DNA from: Acidimicrobiaceae bacterium
GTDB taxonomy: Bacteria > Actinomycetota > Acidimicrobiia > Acidimicrobiales > Acidimicrobiaceae
Reading direction: 5' to 3'
Length of the DNA stretch: 6,489 bases
Assembly: GCA_013044365.1 (NCBI GenBank)
Contig: JABEUP010000007.1
Span: forward strand, 1 to 6,489
Shown: positions 1 to 6,187 of the stretch, in pieces
How the letters are laid out: the number at the start of each line of letters is the position of its first letter
Numbering within the stretch: the first letter of the stretch is position 1
Made by a program: the position numbers and the translations under genes
The notes under the pieces: model-generated
Databases searched by the model: none
What the model was told of the DNA's origin: nothing
What the model saw: the letters and a program-made list of their open reading frames with translations, nothing else

Positions 1-1
1 A

Positions 2-562
2 TTCGAGAGAAGAAAACTAACAATCACAGCTACCGGAGAAGGCATCCGGGCCACAGCAATCGGGGCTTCGCAGTTTACGGTTCAACTGAGTGGAAACACT
101 ATTTTTCTGTCCGACCAGGTAATACTACCGATGCATAACATGGCGGTGGTTTGTCCGAGAATACCGGATGTGCTGACCCGGGAATCTGTTGCACTAGGGA
201 TTACCAGTGCTCTCAACCGGCTCGATCTAGAAGATCTCGAATCGCCGGTATGCGTTTATCTTCCCTGGCAAGGAGATGCCGAATACACAGCACTTCTTGC
301 CTTGGCAGCCGGCGTAAAGGATGCAATTCACGACAGACTTGCCGTGAATAATCTTCCACTGGTTCTGGCCTTAGACGTGGATTTGGGCGCCGCTTTGGGC
401 AGGATCCTGTGCGATGAGCTCGGCTTCGACCTTCCGCTGATATCCATAGACGGGGTGGAATTGCGCGAGCTTGATTTCATCGATATCGGGGAGCCGCTTG
501 AACCAACCAGGGTATTGCCGGTAATGGTGAAATCCCTGGCGTTTCCGACCACCGTGTTCTAA
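2..562 (+). CDS. eutA: EutA, ethanolamine ammonia-lyase reactivating factor (C-terminal part, 5' end outside window)
   Basis: The reading frame is open from base 2 to the TAA at 560-562 and gives 186 residues. It has no start in the window, so this is roughly the last 40% of a protein that is about 470 residues in enteric bacteria. EutA is a chaperone-like ATPase that swaps damaged cobalamin out of ethanolamine ammonia-lyase (EutBC) and so reactivates it. Recognition rests on several stretches that match the family as I know it: IRATAIGASQFTVQLSG just after the left edge, the VCVYLPWQGD segment, LVLALDVDLGAALG, and the C-terminal block ISIDGVELRELDFIDIGEPL followed by PVMVKSLAFP. An ATG at 131 would shorten the protein inside the conserved domain and is not the real start. 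The gene converges with the IclR gene. No eutB or eutC is visible, so they would lie to the left or elsewhere. Confidence 0.9.
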   Translation, partial: FERRKLTITATGEGIRATAIGASQFTVQLSGNTIFLSDQVILPMHNMAVVCPRIPDVLTRESVALGITSALNRLDLEDLESPVCVYLPWQGDAEYTALLALAAGVKDAIHDRLAVNNLPLVLALDVDLGAALGRILCDELGFDLPLISIDGVELRELDFIDIGEPLEPTRVLPVMVKSLAFPTTVF

Positions 563-632
563 AGGACCATTTGCAATAACAAATCATCGAACGGCCACGG
601 CCGTCCCGCAGGACTACGTAACGGAAAACTCG
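563..632. other. convergent intergenic gap between eutA and the IclR gene
   Basis: These 70 bases separate two convergent stop codons. They hold two small overlapping dyads. ACGGCC-AC-GGCCGT spans 591-604 and GTCC-CGCA-GGAC spans 603-614. Either could form a short hairpin, but neither is followed by a clear T-tract on either strand, so a shared terminator is only possible. Positions 599-612 are also one arm of a 14-base repeat found inverted at 1597-1610. Confidence 0.4.
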
Positions 633-1427
633 CTACAACGAAAGACCAAAAAAAGAGCTCATCTCCTCACCGGCCGAGGCCAGCATGGTTGCGATATCTT
701 TAATACGCGCAGCGGTCATCCTCGTGGTCGGAACAGCAATATTTATCGCGAATCGCGATGGAATCAAATTTGAAGTGATCGCCATGCTGACCGAAGATAC
801 TCCCTCTTCGCTTTCCTCCCGCTGGACGGCATAACCGCGCTGACGTATCCTACCGAGCTCCTCCATCAGAACATTCCTGTCGGATATCGAGTATTCAGTC
901 ATCTGTGGAAGGTCTTGATTTGGGTACAGTCGAAGTATCTCCTCATCGGCTAATTGGGCAAGAATAGCTCTCCCTGTTGAGGTACAGTGCGCGTACATCG
1001 ACTTGCCCATTCTCGAAGCAACCCGAACTGGGCGGGGACTTTCTATCGCGTCCACAAATCGAACCATTGAGCCGTCCAATACGCCAAGATGAACCGTTTC
1101 TTCCACCTGCTCGTTCAACCTTTCGAGAATCGGACGGGCTCTGGTTCGGACATCCAATTTATTGAGCAACGAGAAGGCGATATTAGTCAGGGCCGCACCG
1201 GATTGATAAACTTTAGTCTGAGGATCCTGTCGTACGAATCCCCTATAAGAGAGCATAGCGAAAAGGCGGTGGGCTGTGGAGGAAGCCACTCCCAGGTATG
1301 CACTAGCATCGGTCAAACGTACTTCCGACCGCTCCCCCAGCAGCAAAATAAGCCGCAACGCGTTGTCAACTGATGCAATGGGATACTGAGGACGTGAACT
1401 ATTTGGGTCAATAATTGGCTTCTGCAT
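633..1427 (-). CDS. IclR-family transcriptional regulator
   Basis: This 264-residue protein is full length for the IclR family. Residues about 17-78 form the N-terminal winged helix-turn-helix, with the recognition helix around VASSTAHRLFAMLS (47-60) and the wing ending in VYQSG. Residues about 91-258 form the effector-binding domain. It carries the family's HCTSTGRAILA segment (148-158) and the EESEEGVSSV segment (204-213). Family members bind small carboxylic or aromatic effectors and often control catabolic genes next to them, as repressors or activators. The ATG at 1427 has no Shine-Dalgarno sequence. It lies exactly where a leaderless transcript would start from a TATAAT box at 1439-1434. 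A TTCTG-N5-CAGAA repeat covers the start codon and recurs upstream of the dioxygenase genes, which suggests autoregulation and control of that operon. The gene lies downstream of the operon in the same direction but has its own promoter. Its effector is unknown. Confidence 0.93.
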   Translation of the reverse strand: MQKPIIDPNSSRPQYPIASVDNALRLILLLGERSEVRLTDASAYLGVASSTAHRLFAMLSYRGFVRQDPQTKVYQSGAALTNIAFSLLNKLDVRTRARPILERLNEQVEETVHLGVLDGSMVRFVDAIESPRPVRVASRMGKSMYAHCTSTGRAILAQLADEEILRLYPNQDLPQMTEYSISDRNVLMEELGRIRQRGYAVQREESEEGVSSVSMAITSNLIPSRFAINIAVPTTRMTAARIKDIATMLASAGEEMSSFFGLSL

Positions 1428-1434
1428 ATCAGAA
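1420..1434. promoter_or_regulatory. putative regulator operator TTCTG-N5-CAGAA over the IclR start codon
   Basis: On the plus strand this reads TTCTG-CATAT-CAGAA, a perfect 5-base inverted repeat with a 5-base spacer. On the minus strand the left arm shares its first T with the TATAAT box and the spacer contains the ATG of the IclR gene. Protein bound here would block promoter opening. The same two arms with the same spacing occur at 6171-6185 upstream of the dioxygenase alpha gene. That the IclR protein binds it is an inference. Confidence 0.6.
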
Positions 1435-1682
1435 TTATAGGCTTTAAACTGCGCTATTACAATTATCCGGAAAGAATAATCCTACGTTTGGTTCAATTAT
1501 CTTACCACATTTCCGCATTGGGTTGAAATATTCGAATCATATCTGGGCTGGTACTTCAAATGCCGACGCAAAATAGAGGGAAATCCTCAGTGAACACCTG
1601 CGGGACGGCCCATGTAAACTTGTCCCTTGGTTGGGCTTGCCGCACAAAAAGTATTCGACAATTGCCCGCACCCAGCCCACGC
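1428..1682. other. intergenic region between ferredoxin reductase and IclR genes
   Basis: These 255 bases contain the IclR promoter at the left end. Reading on from the reductase stop there is no strong terminator. The best candidates are a weak 6-base pair of arms, TGGGCT/AGCCCA, separated by a long loop, and GGGAC/GTCCC around 1601-1626, with no T-tract. Read-through from the dioxygenase operon into the IclR gene is therefore possible. Positions 1597-1610 hold the second arm of the 14-base repeat described in the findings. I see no convincing gene here. Confidence 0.4.
1434..1462 (-). promoter_or_regulatory. probable leaderless promoter of the IclR gene
   Basis: Read on the minus strand, TTGTAA (1462-1457) is followed after 17 bases by TATAAT (1439-1434), a perfect -10 hexamer. 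Exactly six bases lie between the -10 box and the ATG, so the -12 to -7 register puts +1 on the A of the start codon. Leaderless mRNAs of this layout are common in actinobacteria. No transcription start has been measured, so this is inferred from spacing and hexamer quality. Confidence 0.7.
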
Positions 1683-2900
1683 CTAAACAGACGGCAACAA
1701 TGCGGTGATCAGATTGAGCGGAATCGAGATATCTGATTCCTTGTCGAGCAACCTTCTGCACTGAATCATTGCTCTAGGCCAATTGACGGTTGCCACACCG
1801 CAGTACGACCCAGACCTGTTTGAGTACACCGCTGCAAATCTGGCGTGGTTGGATGGATCTTCAACCAGGACACAGTCTGAGGCGGCGGCGGTTTCACCGG
1901 CTATCTGAATCTTCCAGTCGTATTGATCGCTCCAAACATAGGAAACCGGCGAATAGCTATCCGACTCCTTTGGGTTGATTATGTTGTGCGCTACACAGGC
2001 AGCCTGCTCAACGGCATTAGTCCAATGTTCAACCCTGACCAACGCCTGATACCCAGGGTGATACCAGCGTGCAACATCACCGACGCCGTAAATATTGGAC
2101 TGGCCGGCTGCACGGCAATACTCGTCGCAAATCAATCCATTGTCAATGAGCAACCCGGAGGACACTAACCATTCGGTGTTTGGAACGGCACCGATTCCCA
2201 CCACGACAAGATCACCAAGGAGGACAGCCCCACTGCTCAACTCCACGCTTAGGTTGCCTTTGGCGCCAGTAATCCTCTCTACCCCGGTCCCAAAATGGGT
2301 CGATACTCCGTTCGAGTGATGTAGCCCGGTAAAGCGCTCACCAACCGTGTCGCCCAAGACTCTTCCAATAGGAATCTTCAACGGATCAACTATCGCAACT
2401 TCAAGTCCAAAACTCCGTGCAGTTGCGGCAACTTCTGCTCCTATGAAACCGCCTCCTACTACTACCACCGAACCCGCCCCAAGCAGATCCTCTTTAAGTA
2501 GTTGGGCGTTATCAAGGGTTCGTAATAGGTGCACGCCATCTGTGGCCTCCCATGGCGACGGACGTGCTCTTAAGCCAGTGGCAACGACCAGATTTTCAAA
2601 AGTGATCGCCGGTCCACTTTCCAGGATCACTGAGCTACCGGTAATATCGAGACCAACGACCCGATCTCCTAATCTCAGATCTATCGCGGAATCCCGCACC
2701 TCCTCTTCGGAGATCAGATACAGTCGGTCGTAACTCAGAGTACCGTCTAAGAAGCTCTTTGAAAGTGGCGGCTTATCATAGGGATGATATGTCTCGGCGT
2801 CAATGACGGTTACCTCTCCGGTATATCCCTGGGACCGCAAAGCCTGCGCCACTCTGATACCACCGACAGAACCGCCAACTATGACGGTTCGGGAATCCAC
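1683..2900 (-). CDS. FAD-dependent ferredoxin reductase of the dioxygenase system
   Basis: This 405-residue flavoprotein takes electrons from NAD(P)H and passes them to the small ferredoxin encoded just upstream. It has the length and architecture of BphA4-type reductases. An FAD dinucleotide-binding fold opens at residues 6-14 (VIVGGSVGG) and is followed by YDKPPLSK (41-48). The NAD-binding fold has GGGFIG (149-154). VGIGAVPN (234-241) and the second FAD motif YGVGDVA (271-277) follow. The C-terminal domain has EHW (291-293) and the W-SDQYDW segment (323-329). The start is GTG at 2900-2898, because its G overlaps the ferredoxin TAG stop (TAGTG) and GAGGA lies just upstream at 2908-2904. The stop is TAG at 1685-1683. 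The first glycine motif is GGSVGG where many relatives have GASLAG, a mild difference. All cofactor motifs are intact. The role is well supported by family and context. Confidence 0.94.
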   Translation of the reverse strand: MDSRTVIVGGSVGGIRVAQALRSQGYTGEVTVIDAETYHPYDKPPLSKSFLDGTLSYDRLYLISEEEVRDSAIDLRLGDRVVGLDITGSSVILESGPAITFENLVVATGLRARPSPWEATDGVHLLRTLDNAQLLKEDLLGAGSVVVVGGGFIGAEVAATARSFGLEVAIVDPLKIPIGRVLGDTVGERFTGLHHSNGVSTHFGTGVERITGAKGNLSVELSSGAVLLGDLVVVGIGAVPNTEWLVSSGLLIDNGLICDEYCRAAGQSNIYGVGDVARWYHPGYQALVRVEHWTNAVEQAACVAHNIINPKESDSYSPVSYVWSDQYDWKIQIAGETAAASDCVLVEDPSNHARFAAVYSNRSGSYCGVATVNWPRAMIQCRRLLDKESDISIPLNLITALLPSV

Positions 2901-3094
2901 TATTCCTCAATCCGCAGCGCCGAAACCGGGCAACTGCGTACAGCTGCCTCTACCCGGGTCCGATCTTCCTTTGCGAACTCTTCTTGGAGAACAACCACAA
3001 CCCCATCGTCACTTATGTCGAAGAACCTCGCATCCTCCATCACGCAGTTCGCATATCCCTGGCACAAATCAAGGTCAGCTTTTATTATCGGCAA
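2900..3094 (-). CDS. 3Fe-4S ferredoxin, electron carrier to the dioxygenase
   Basis: This 64-residue acidic protein has Cys11-x5-Cys17 (CQGYANC) and a late Cys55-Pro. The second cysteine of a 4Fe-4S site is missing, which is the pattern of single-cluster 3Fe-4S ferredoxins found beside actinobacterial P450s and PhdC-type dioxygenase systems. It should shuttle single electrons from the reductase to the Rieske centre of the alpha subunit. The start is TTG at 3094-3092. The choice rests on a very strong AAAGGAG at 3109-3103, eight bases upstream. The ATG at 3113 is out of frame. A 50-base AT-rich gap separates it from the dehydrogenase gene, the only sizeable gap in the operon. The stop TAG overlaps the reductase GTG by one base, so the two electron-transfer genes are likely translated together. 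Confidence 0.92.
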   Translation of the reverse strand: MPIIKADLDLCQGYANCVMEDARFFDISDDGVVVVLQEEFAKEDRTRVEAAVRSCPVSALRIEE

Positions 3095-3102
3095 GGTTTC
3101 TA

Positions 3103-3109
3103 CTCCTTT
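3103..3109 (-). promoter_or_regulatory. strong ribosome binding site for a TTG start (ferredoxin)
   Basis: AAAGGAG on the minus strand lies eight bases before the TTG at 3094. It is the best Shine-Dalgarno match in the operon. It may give the electron carrier its own high translation rate, since the gene is not overlapped by its upstream neighbour. Confidence 0.75.
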
Positions 3110-3144
3110 GCATATTTAGTGAGAACTCGATAACCATTTTATAT

Positions 3145-3945
3145 TTAGGACTTAATTCCTATTCCGCCATCGGGATGCAGCACGCCCCCGGTGATGCCCC
3201 TTGATCTCTCCGATGCCAGGAACACATAACTCCAGGCATGATCATGCCCAGATAAAGCAACTTGCAATGGAACCCTGCCAGCCAGTTCAGCCTCCCGGTC
3301 TGGCGTATCATTAAGTCTACGTGAACCCAGACCAAGTGTCGTCAATCCTCTCAGGTCCGTGTTCAAGGTTCCACCGGGAGCAACGCCATTGACACGTATG
3401 TCCGGTGCAAGCTCATTTGCTAAAGCGACCACCAGCCCCCTTACCGCAAATTTTGACGAGACATAGAGAACGCCGCCGCGGCCCGGGAAATAGGCCGAGG
3501 TCGACTCGGTGAGAATGACACTACCTTTTGATCTCTTTAGCGCAGGTAGCGCGGCTTTCACGGCATGCAGATGACTCTTAACATTCACTGCATAAATTTC
3601 ATCGAAGGCCTCGTCGATCACCCCAGGTTCGAGATCGCACAGGCCCTTATAGAAGTCGAATATGCCAACGCAGTTAACCATGATATCAAGCCCACCCAAT
3701 TGCCTAACCGTTTCATCTACGGCCATCTCATTAGCCTCACGGGTGGTGGCATCACCGTTCACCACAACTACCTCGGACAGTTGTTGGGAGATCGACTCGC
3801 ATTTTTGAATATCTCTTTCGAGAATTGCCACCTTTGCGCCCTCGGACATGAAAGCGTCAACAACAGCCCGTCCGATACCCGAACCGGCACCAACAATCAA
3901 TGCGCGGCGGTTCTGCAGCCACCCGTTAGCCACCTGTGTGGTCAT
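3145..3945 (-). CDS. cis-dihydrodiol dehydrogenase (SDR family)
   Basis: This NAD-dependent short-chain dehydrogenase oxidises the cis-dihydrodiol made by the dioxygenase to a catechol. In the 266-residue version starting at ATG 3945, the cofactor loop is GAGSGIG (19-25). Glu43 ends the second strand and suits NAD. Asp65 lies in GDAT, NCVG is at 91-94, Asn121 follows, and the catalytic set is Ser148, Tyr161 and Lys165 (YVSSK). The stretch VGIFDFYKGL and the later NVKSHLHAVKAALPAL, VNGVAPGGT and HAWSYVFLASE match BphB/HcaB-type dihydrodiol dehydrogenases as I know them. The frame is open back to 4023 (292 residues), but those extra codons lie over the preceding gene. ATG 3945 leaves a 20-base overlap with that gene and places the glycine loop at the usual distance from the N terminus. 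ATG 3960 is a possible alternative. The Shine-Dalgarno signal is weak (GATGGAAA), which suggests coupling. The exact substrate is unknown. Confidence 0.92.
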   Translation of the reverse strand: MTTQVANGWLQNRRALIVGAGSGIGRAVVDAFMSEGAKVAILERDIQKCESISQQLSEVVVVNGDATTREANEMAVDETVRQLGGLDIMVNCVGIFDFYKGLCDLEPGVIDEAFDEIYAVNVKSHLHAVKAALPALKRSKGSVILTESTSAYFPGRGGVLYVSSKFAVRGLVVALANELAPDIRVNGVAPGGTLNTDLRGLTTLGLGSRRLNDTPDREAELAGRVPLQVALSGHDHAWSYVFLASERSRGITGGVLHPDGGIGIKS

Positions 3946-4186
3946 TTTCCATCGGACCATAGGGGTTATTGACGAGAATTGAGAGAGAATCGTGGTTCTG
4001 CCATGTAAGAGCTTCGAGTTCAAGAGGACAGAGCGAGATCGAATGACCCGACTTCGGAGAACTTATTAAAAGTCGGGCGCCGTTACGGGTGTAAATCTTC
4101 TGAAGCTGAACTTCGGCAAACTCATTTCCAAGGTGGATTACCGGTTCGGCCTTGCTCTCGTTGGGGTCTAATGACGGCCGGCTCAT
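3926..4186 (-). CDS. small conserved-looking protein of unknown function inside the dioxygenase operon
   Basis: This 86-residue protein does not match a family I can name with confidence. It starts at an ATG that overlaps the beta-subunit stop (ATGA, 4186-4183). It ends 20 bases inside the start of the dehydrogenase gene. Both overlaps argue that it is a real, coupled gene. The frame fills the only space between the two enzymes. There is no signal peptide, no membrane segment and only one cysteine (Cys53), so it is probably a cytoplasmic protein that binds no metal cluster. Residues about 23-60 look like alternating beta strands (AEVQLQKIYTRNGARLLISS, then HSISLCPLELEALTW). The C terminus is short and polar and ends in Gly-Gly. 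The position suggests a role tied to the oxygenase or the diol, such as assembly or stability, but this is inference only. Confidence 0.75.
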   Translation of the reverse strand: MSRPSLDPNESKAEPVIHLGNEFAEVQLQKIYTRNGARLLISSPKSGHSISLCPLELEALTWQNHDSLSILVNNPYGPMENDHTGG

Positions 4187-4728
4187 AGGAAAATTGCCAA
4201 GTTCTGCATCCTAAGGACCGATTCATCCATGATGGCCAGCCTTTTGGCCAACTTTAGCGACCCATCGACACGGCGCAAAATATCCTCACGTAACGCCGAA
4301 ATCAGGTTTGGCTCTCTATTATCACCTCGGCTACGAAAAAGTAACAGTGCCGACTGTACAAACAGCTCGTCGTCACGATCCGTTTCAAATGTACGGACAT
4401 TGGTGATGAAGTGCCTGAGCCTGGAAGGCGGGTCCTCAGTCCAGGCATGTTCGGTTGCGAATCTAGCTACCCTTAAAGATAACGAGTATTTGTTTTCGTC
4501 AAAATGAGACATACCGGGAGAAGTATCAAAACCGGCACTCCGCGCGGTGGTGACCCTGACGGGAACATCGTAGCGGATGTCATCGGTAAGATTTCCAAGC
4601 CATTGGTCGTACCGCTGCGCGTCCAACAGATAACTCTCGTCAACCAGGAACTGATGCGCTTCAAGGTGCCTTGGATCTGAGAAACTCAACGACTTCATAT
4701 CTCTGGTATCAACCCGCGGGGAGGACAT
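4183..4728 (-). CDS. aromatic ring-hydroxylating dioxygenase, beta subunit
   Basis: This 181-residue protein has the normal length of the small, non-catalytic subunit of alpha3beta3 Rieske oxygenases, a cystatin/NTF2-like fold that shapes and stabilises the hexamer. The clearest signature is residues 75-112. It begins HFDENKYSLSLRVARF, continues with TEHAWTEDPPSRLRHFI, and ends TNVR, as in most family members. The N-terminal helix region EAHQFLVDESYLLDAQRYDQWL (23-44) followed by YDVPVRVT (53-60) also fits. The C terminus has the usual LREDILRRVDGSLKLAKR stretch (146-163) and finishes with a short strand. The ATG at 4728 is chosen because it overlaps the alpha stop as TAATG. Met11 is a weaker alternative. 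The stop TGA overlaps the next ATG as ATGA. It needs the alpha subunit immediately upstream to function. Confidence 0.95.
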   Translation of the reverse strand: MSSPRVDTRDMKSLSFSDPRHLEAHQFLVDESYLLDAQRYDQWLGNLTDDIRYDVPVRVTTARSAGFDTSPGMSHFDENKYSLSLRVARFATEHAWTEDPPSRLRHFITNVRTFETDRDDELFVQSALLLFRSRGDNREPNLISALREDILRRVDGSLKLAKRLAIMDESVLRMQNLAIFL

Positions 4729-6128
4729 TAGCTAATTCCGCCCTTCAGAATTGTGGCACCAGGCTTTTCACCCATCGCCAATTGATCAATCTTATCAAGG
4801 GGCTTCTCGATACAATCAGCCCACTCCTTCAACAGCGCCCGCTGGTTGAATTCTCCGTAACCGACGTAGGCCACACCAGGCCCGTGGAAGTCAGCCATAG
4901 GAGCGTTCACAGGCTTATCAGTACTGGTTAGGCCCATACGGTTATTGAGCAACAGTCTTTTTGCCATCGAACCACCGGCAATCGAAGTAATCGAGACCCA
5001 GTTCTCCACATCGTCCTGCTCGAACATTCCCGTACTTCCAAAGCACATCAAGTAGCCCTTGTAGGAAGCCTCTTTGAATTCCGGAGTTGCATTTTTGTCA
5101 ACTATGAACCAGGACAGGACTTCTGTCTCAGTCGCGCTGATGGGTTGCCAAACCCGCATCGTAATAAATGGAACCACCTGATCGTCGTTTGAATTGGCGT
5201 CAACTTTGGGCCAGTTGTGAACCAGGCTGAAGCTGGGAAATAGCGTTGCGGCAGAAATCATGAAACCATCGTCACTTATCAGTCGTTTCTGGCCGTCACT
5301 CCAGGAATTCTCAATATGGTTGATCATCTCATCTGGATACCCCACGTAACCCATACGTTCTCGAAATGTGCCCGCTGGCAACTTGTAGGTAGTGCCTCCA
5401 CCCTTGTCGCACCAATAGAGTGCCCCCTCCTTGCGTTTCGCACCGGTTGGCTCACGGAACAGACCGATCTCGACTACGCTTCGATGGGTTTGGGGGGTAT
5501 GATAACTGTCGCCAGATGCGTTTTCCGTACCAATTTTCCAGTTCGCCTTGACCCGCCATCGCTGCGGACCACGAACTTCAATGCCTTCTTTGCTTTGCTT
5601 AACATAGAAATCGAGATAATAGGCAAAATCCCCAATGTAATCCTGTAACGACTCGGCATTTGGGTCAAGATTTACGAATATAAGCCCGTTGAAGGTGTCA
5701 ACCGAAGGAGCACTGAGTAATGCCTGACCGGCCTTGGTGAATCCGTCCTCGCCACCATAGGCTTCCGCGTGAAAAGGCAGACCAACCAATCTGCCGTCGT
5801 TTCTATACGACCATCCATGATATGAACAGCGGAAATGGGAGGCATTTCCCAATTCTGCACGGCATATCTGCATACCCCTATGCAGACACATATTGAACAT
5901 TACGCGAACCTGTCCGGCCTCATCCCGGGCAACGATGAAAGAATCCTCAAGTACGCGGCGCACCACATAGTCACCAGGTTCGGGAATCTCAGATTCATGG
6001 GCCACGAAAATCCACGAGCGTTCGAATATATGCTCTTTCTCAAGCTGGAAGACATCATCATCATTGTAAACATATGCCGGAATCATCCCACGTCTTACGT
6101 CAGCAAGCATTTGAGACAGATCGTCCAT
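4728..6128 (-). CDS. aromatic ring-hydroxylating dioxygenase, alpha subunit (Rieske, catalytic)
   Basis: This is the large subunit that binds O2 and inserts both atoms into an aromatic ring. Numbering here is from the upstream ATG at 6149 (473 residues). The Rieske 2Fe-2S site is Cys88-x-His90 and Cys108-x2-His111, with 17 residues between His90 and Cys108. The catalytic iron site is His217 and His222 with Asp379 or Asp380 in FEQDDVENW. Asp214 is the bridging residue between subunits. All essential residues are present. The sequence resembles actinobacterial NarA/Nid/Phd-type dioxygenases, for example AHESEIPEPGDYVVR and HRGMQICRAELGN. I prefer the start at ATG 6128 (466 residues, eighth codon of the longer frame), because GGAG at 6138-6135 lies six bases upstream. 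ATG 6149 has no comparable site. Next to the iron ligands the pocket reads ENASGD where naphthalene dioxygenase has ENFVGD, so substrate choice may differ. It is the first gene of the operon, and the substrate is unknown. Confidence 0.95.
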   Translation of the reverse strand: MDDLSQMLADVRRGMIPAYVYNDDDVFQLEKEHIFERSWIFVAHESEIPEPGDYVVRRVLEDSFIVARDEAGQVRVMFNMCLHRGMQICRAELGNASHFRCSYHGWSYRNDGRLVGLPFHAEAYGGEDGFTKAGQALLSAPSVDTFNGLIFVNLDPNAESLQDYIGDFAYYLDFYVKQSKEGIEVRGPQRWRVKANWKIGTENASGDSYHTPQTHRSVVEIGLFREPTGAKRKEGALYWCDKGGGTTYKLPAGTFRERMGYVGYPDEMINHIENSWSDGQKRLISDDGFMISAATLFPSFSLVHNWPKVDANSNDDQVVPFITMRVWQPISATETEVLSWFIVDKNATPEFKEASYKGYLMCFGSTGMFEQDDVENWVSITSIAGGSMAKRLLLNNRMGLTSTDKPVNAPMADFHGPGVAYVGYGEFNQRALLKEWADCIEKPLDKIDQLAMGEKPGATILKGGIS

Positions 6129-6134
6129 CACCAA

Positions 6135-6138
6135 CTCC
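6135..6138 (-). promoter_or_regulatory. ribosome binding site that decides the alpha-subunit start
   Basis: GGAG on the minus strand is followed by six bases and the ATG at 6128-6126. The upstream in-frame ATG at 6149 has only AGAG at nine or more bases. This favours a 466-residue alpha subunit beginning MDDLSQML. Confidence 0.55.
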
Positions 6139-6168
6139 GATCTCACCATTAGCGCAATCTCTAGATGT

Positions 6169-6187
6169 ACTTCTGTAACACAGAAGT
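6169..6187. promoter_or_regulatory. palindromic operator upstream of the dioxygenase operon
   Basis: Read on the plus strand, ACTTCTGT-AAC-ACAGAAGT is a perfect 8-base inverted repeat around a 3-base centre. It lies 19 bases before the alpha ATG at 6149 and 40 before the ATG at 6128. Its core TTCTG-N5-CAGAA is identical in arms and spacing to the site over the IclR start codon. On the minus strand it overlaps a possible -10 box and the expected transcription start, a position typical of repressor sites. Binding by the IclR protein is an inference. Confidence 0.65.

Noticed and set aside
1537..1761. 74-codon minus-strand frame overlapping the reductase 3' end
   Set aside because: Half of it is the reductase sequence read in another frame. 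The reductase itself is complete at its C terminus, so there is no frameshift to explain.
2347..2733. 128-codon plus-strand frame inside the reductase gene
   Set aside because: It is antisense to conserved reductase motifs and rich in Ser, Thr, Pro and Arg with no domain, a typical shadow frame.
3946..4023. 26-residue N-terminal extension of the dihydrodiol dehydrogenase
   Set aside because: It overlaps the 86-residue gene by nearly 100 bases, has no good ribosome binding site, and family members begin shortly before the glycine-rich loop.
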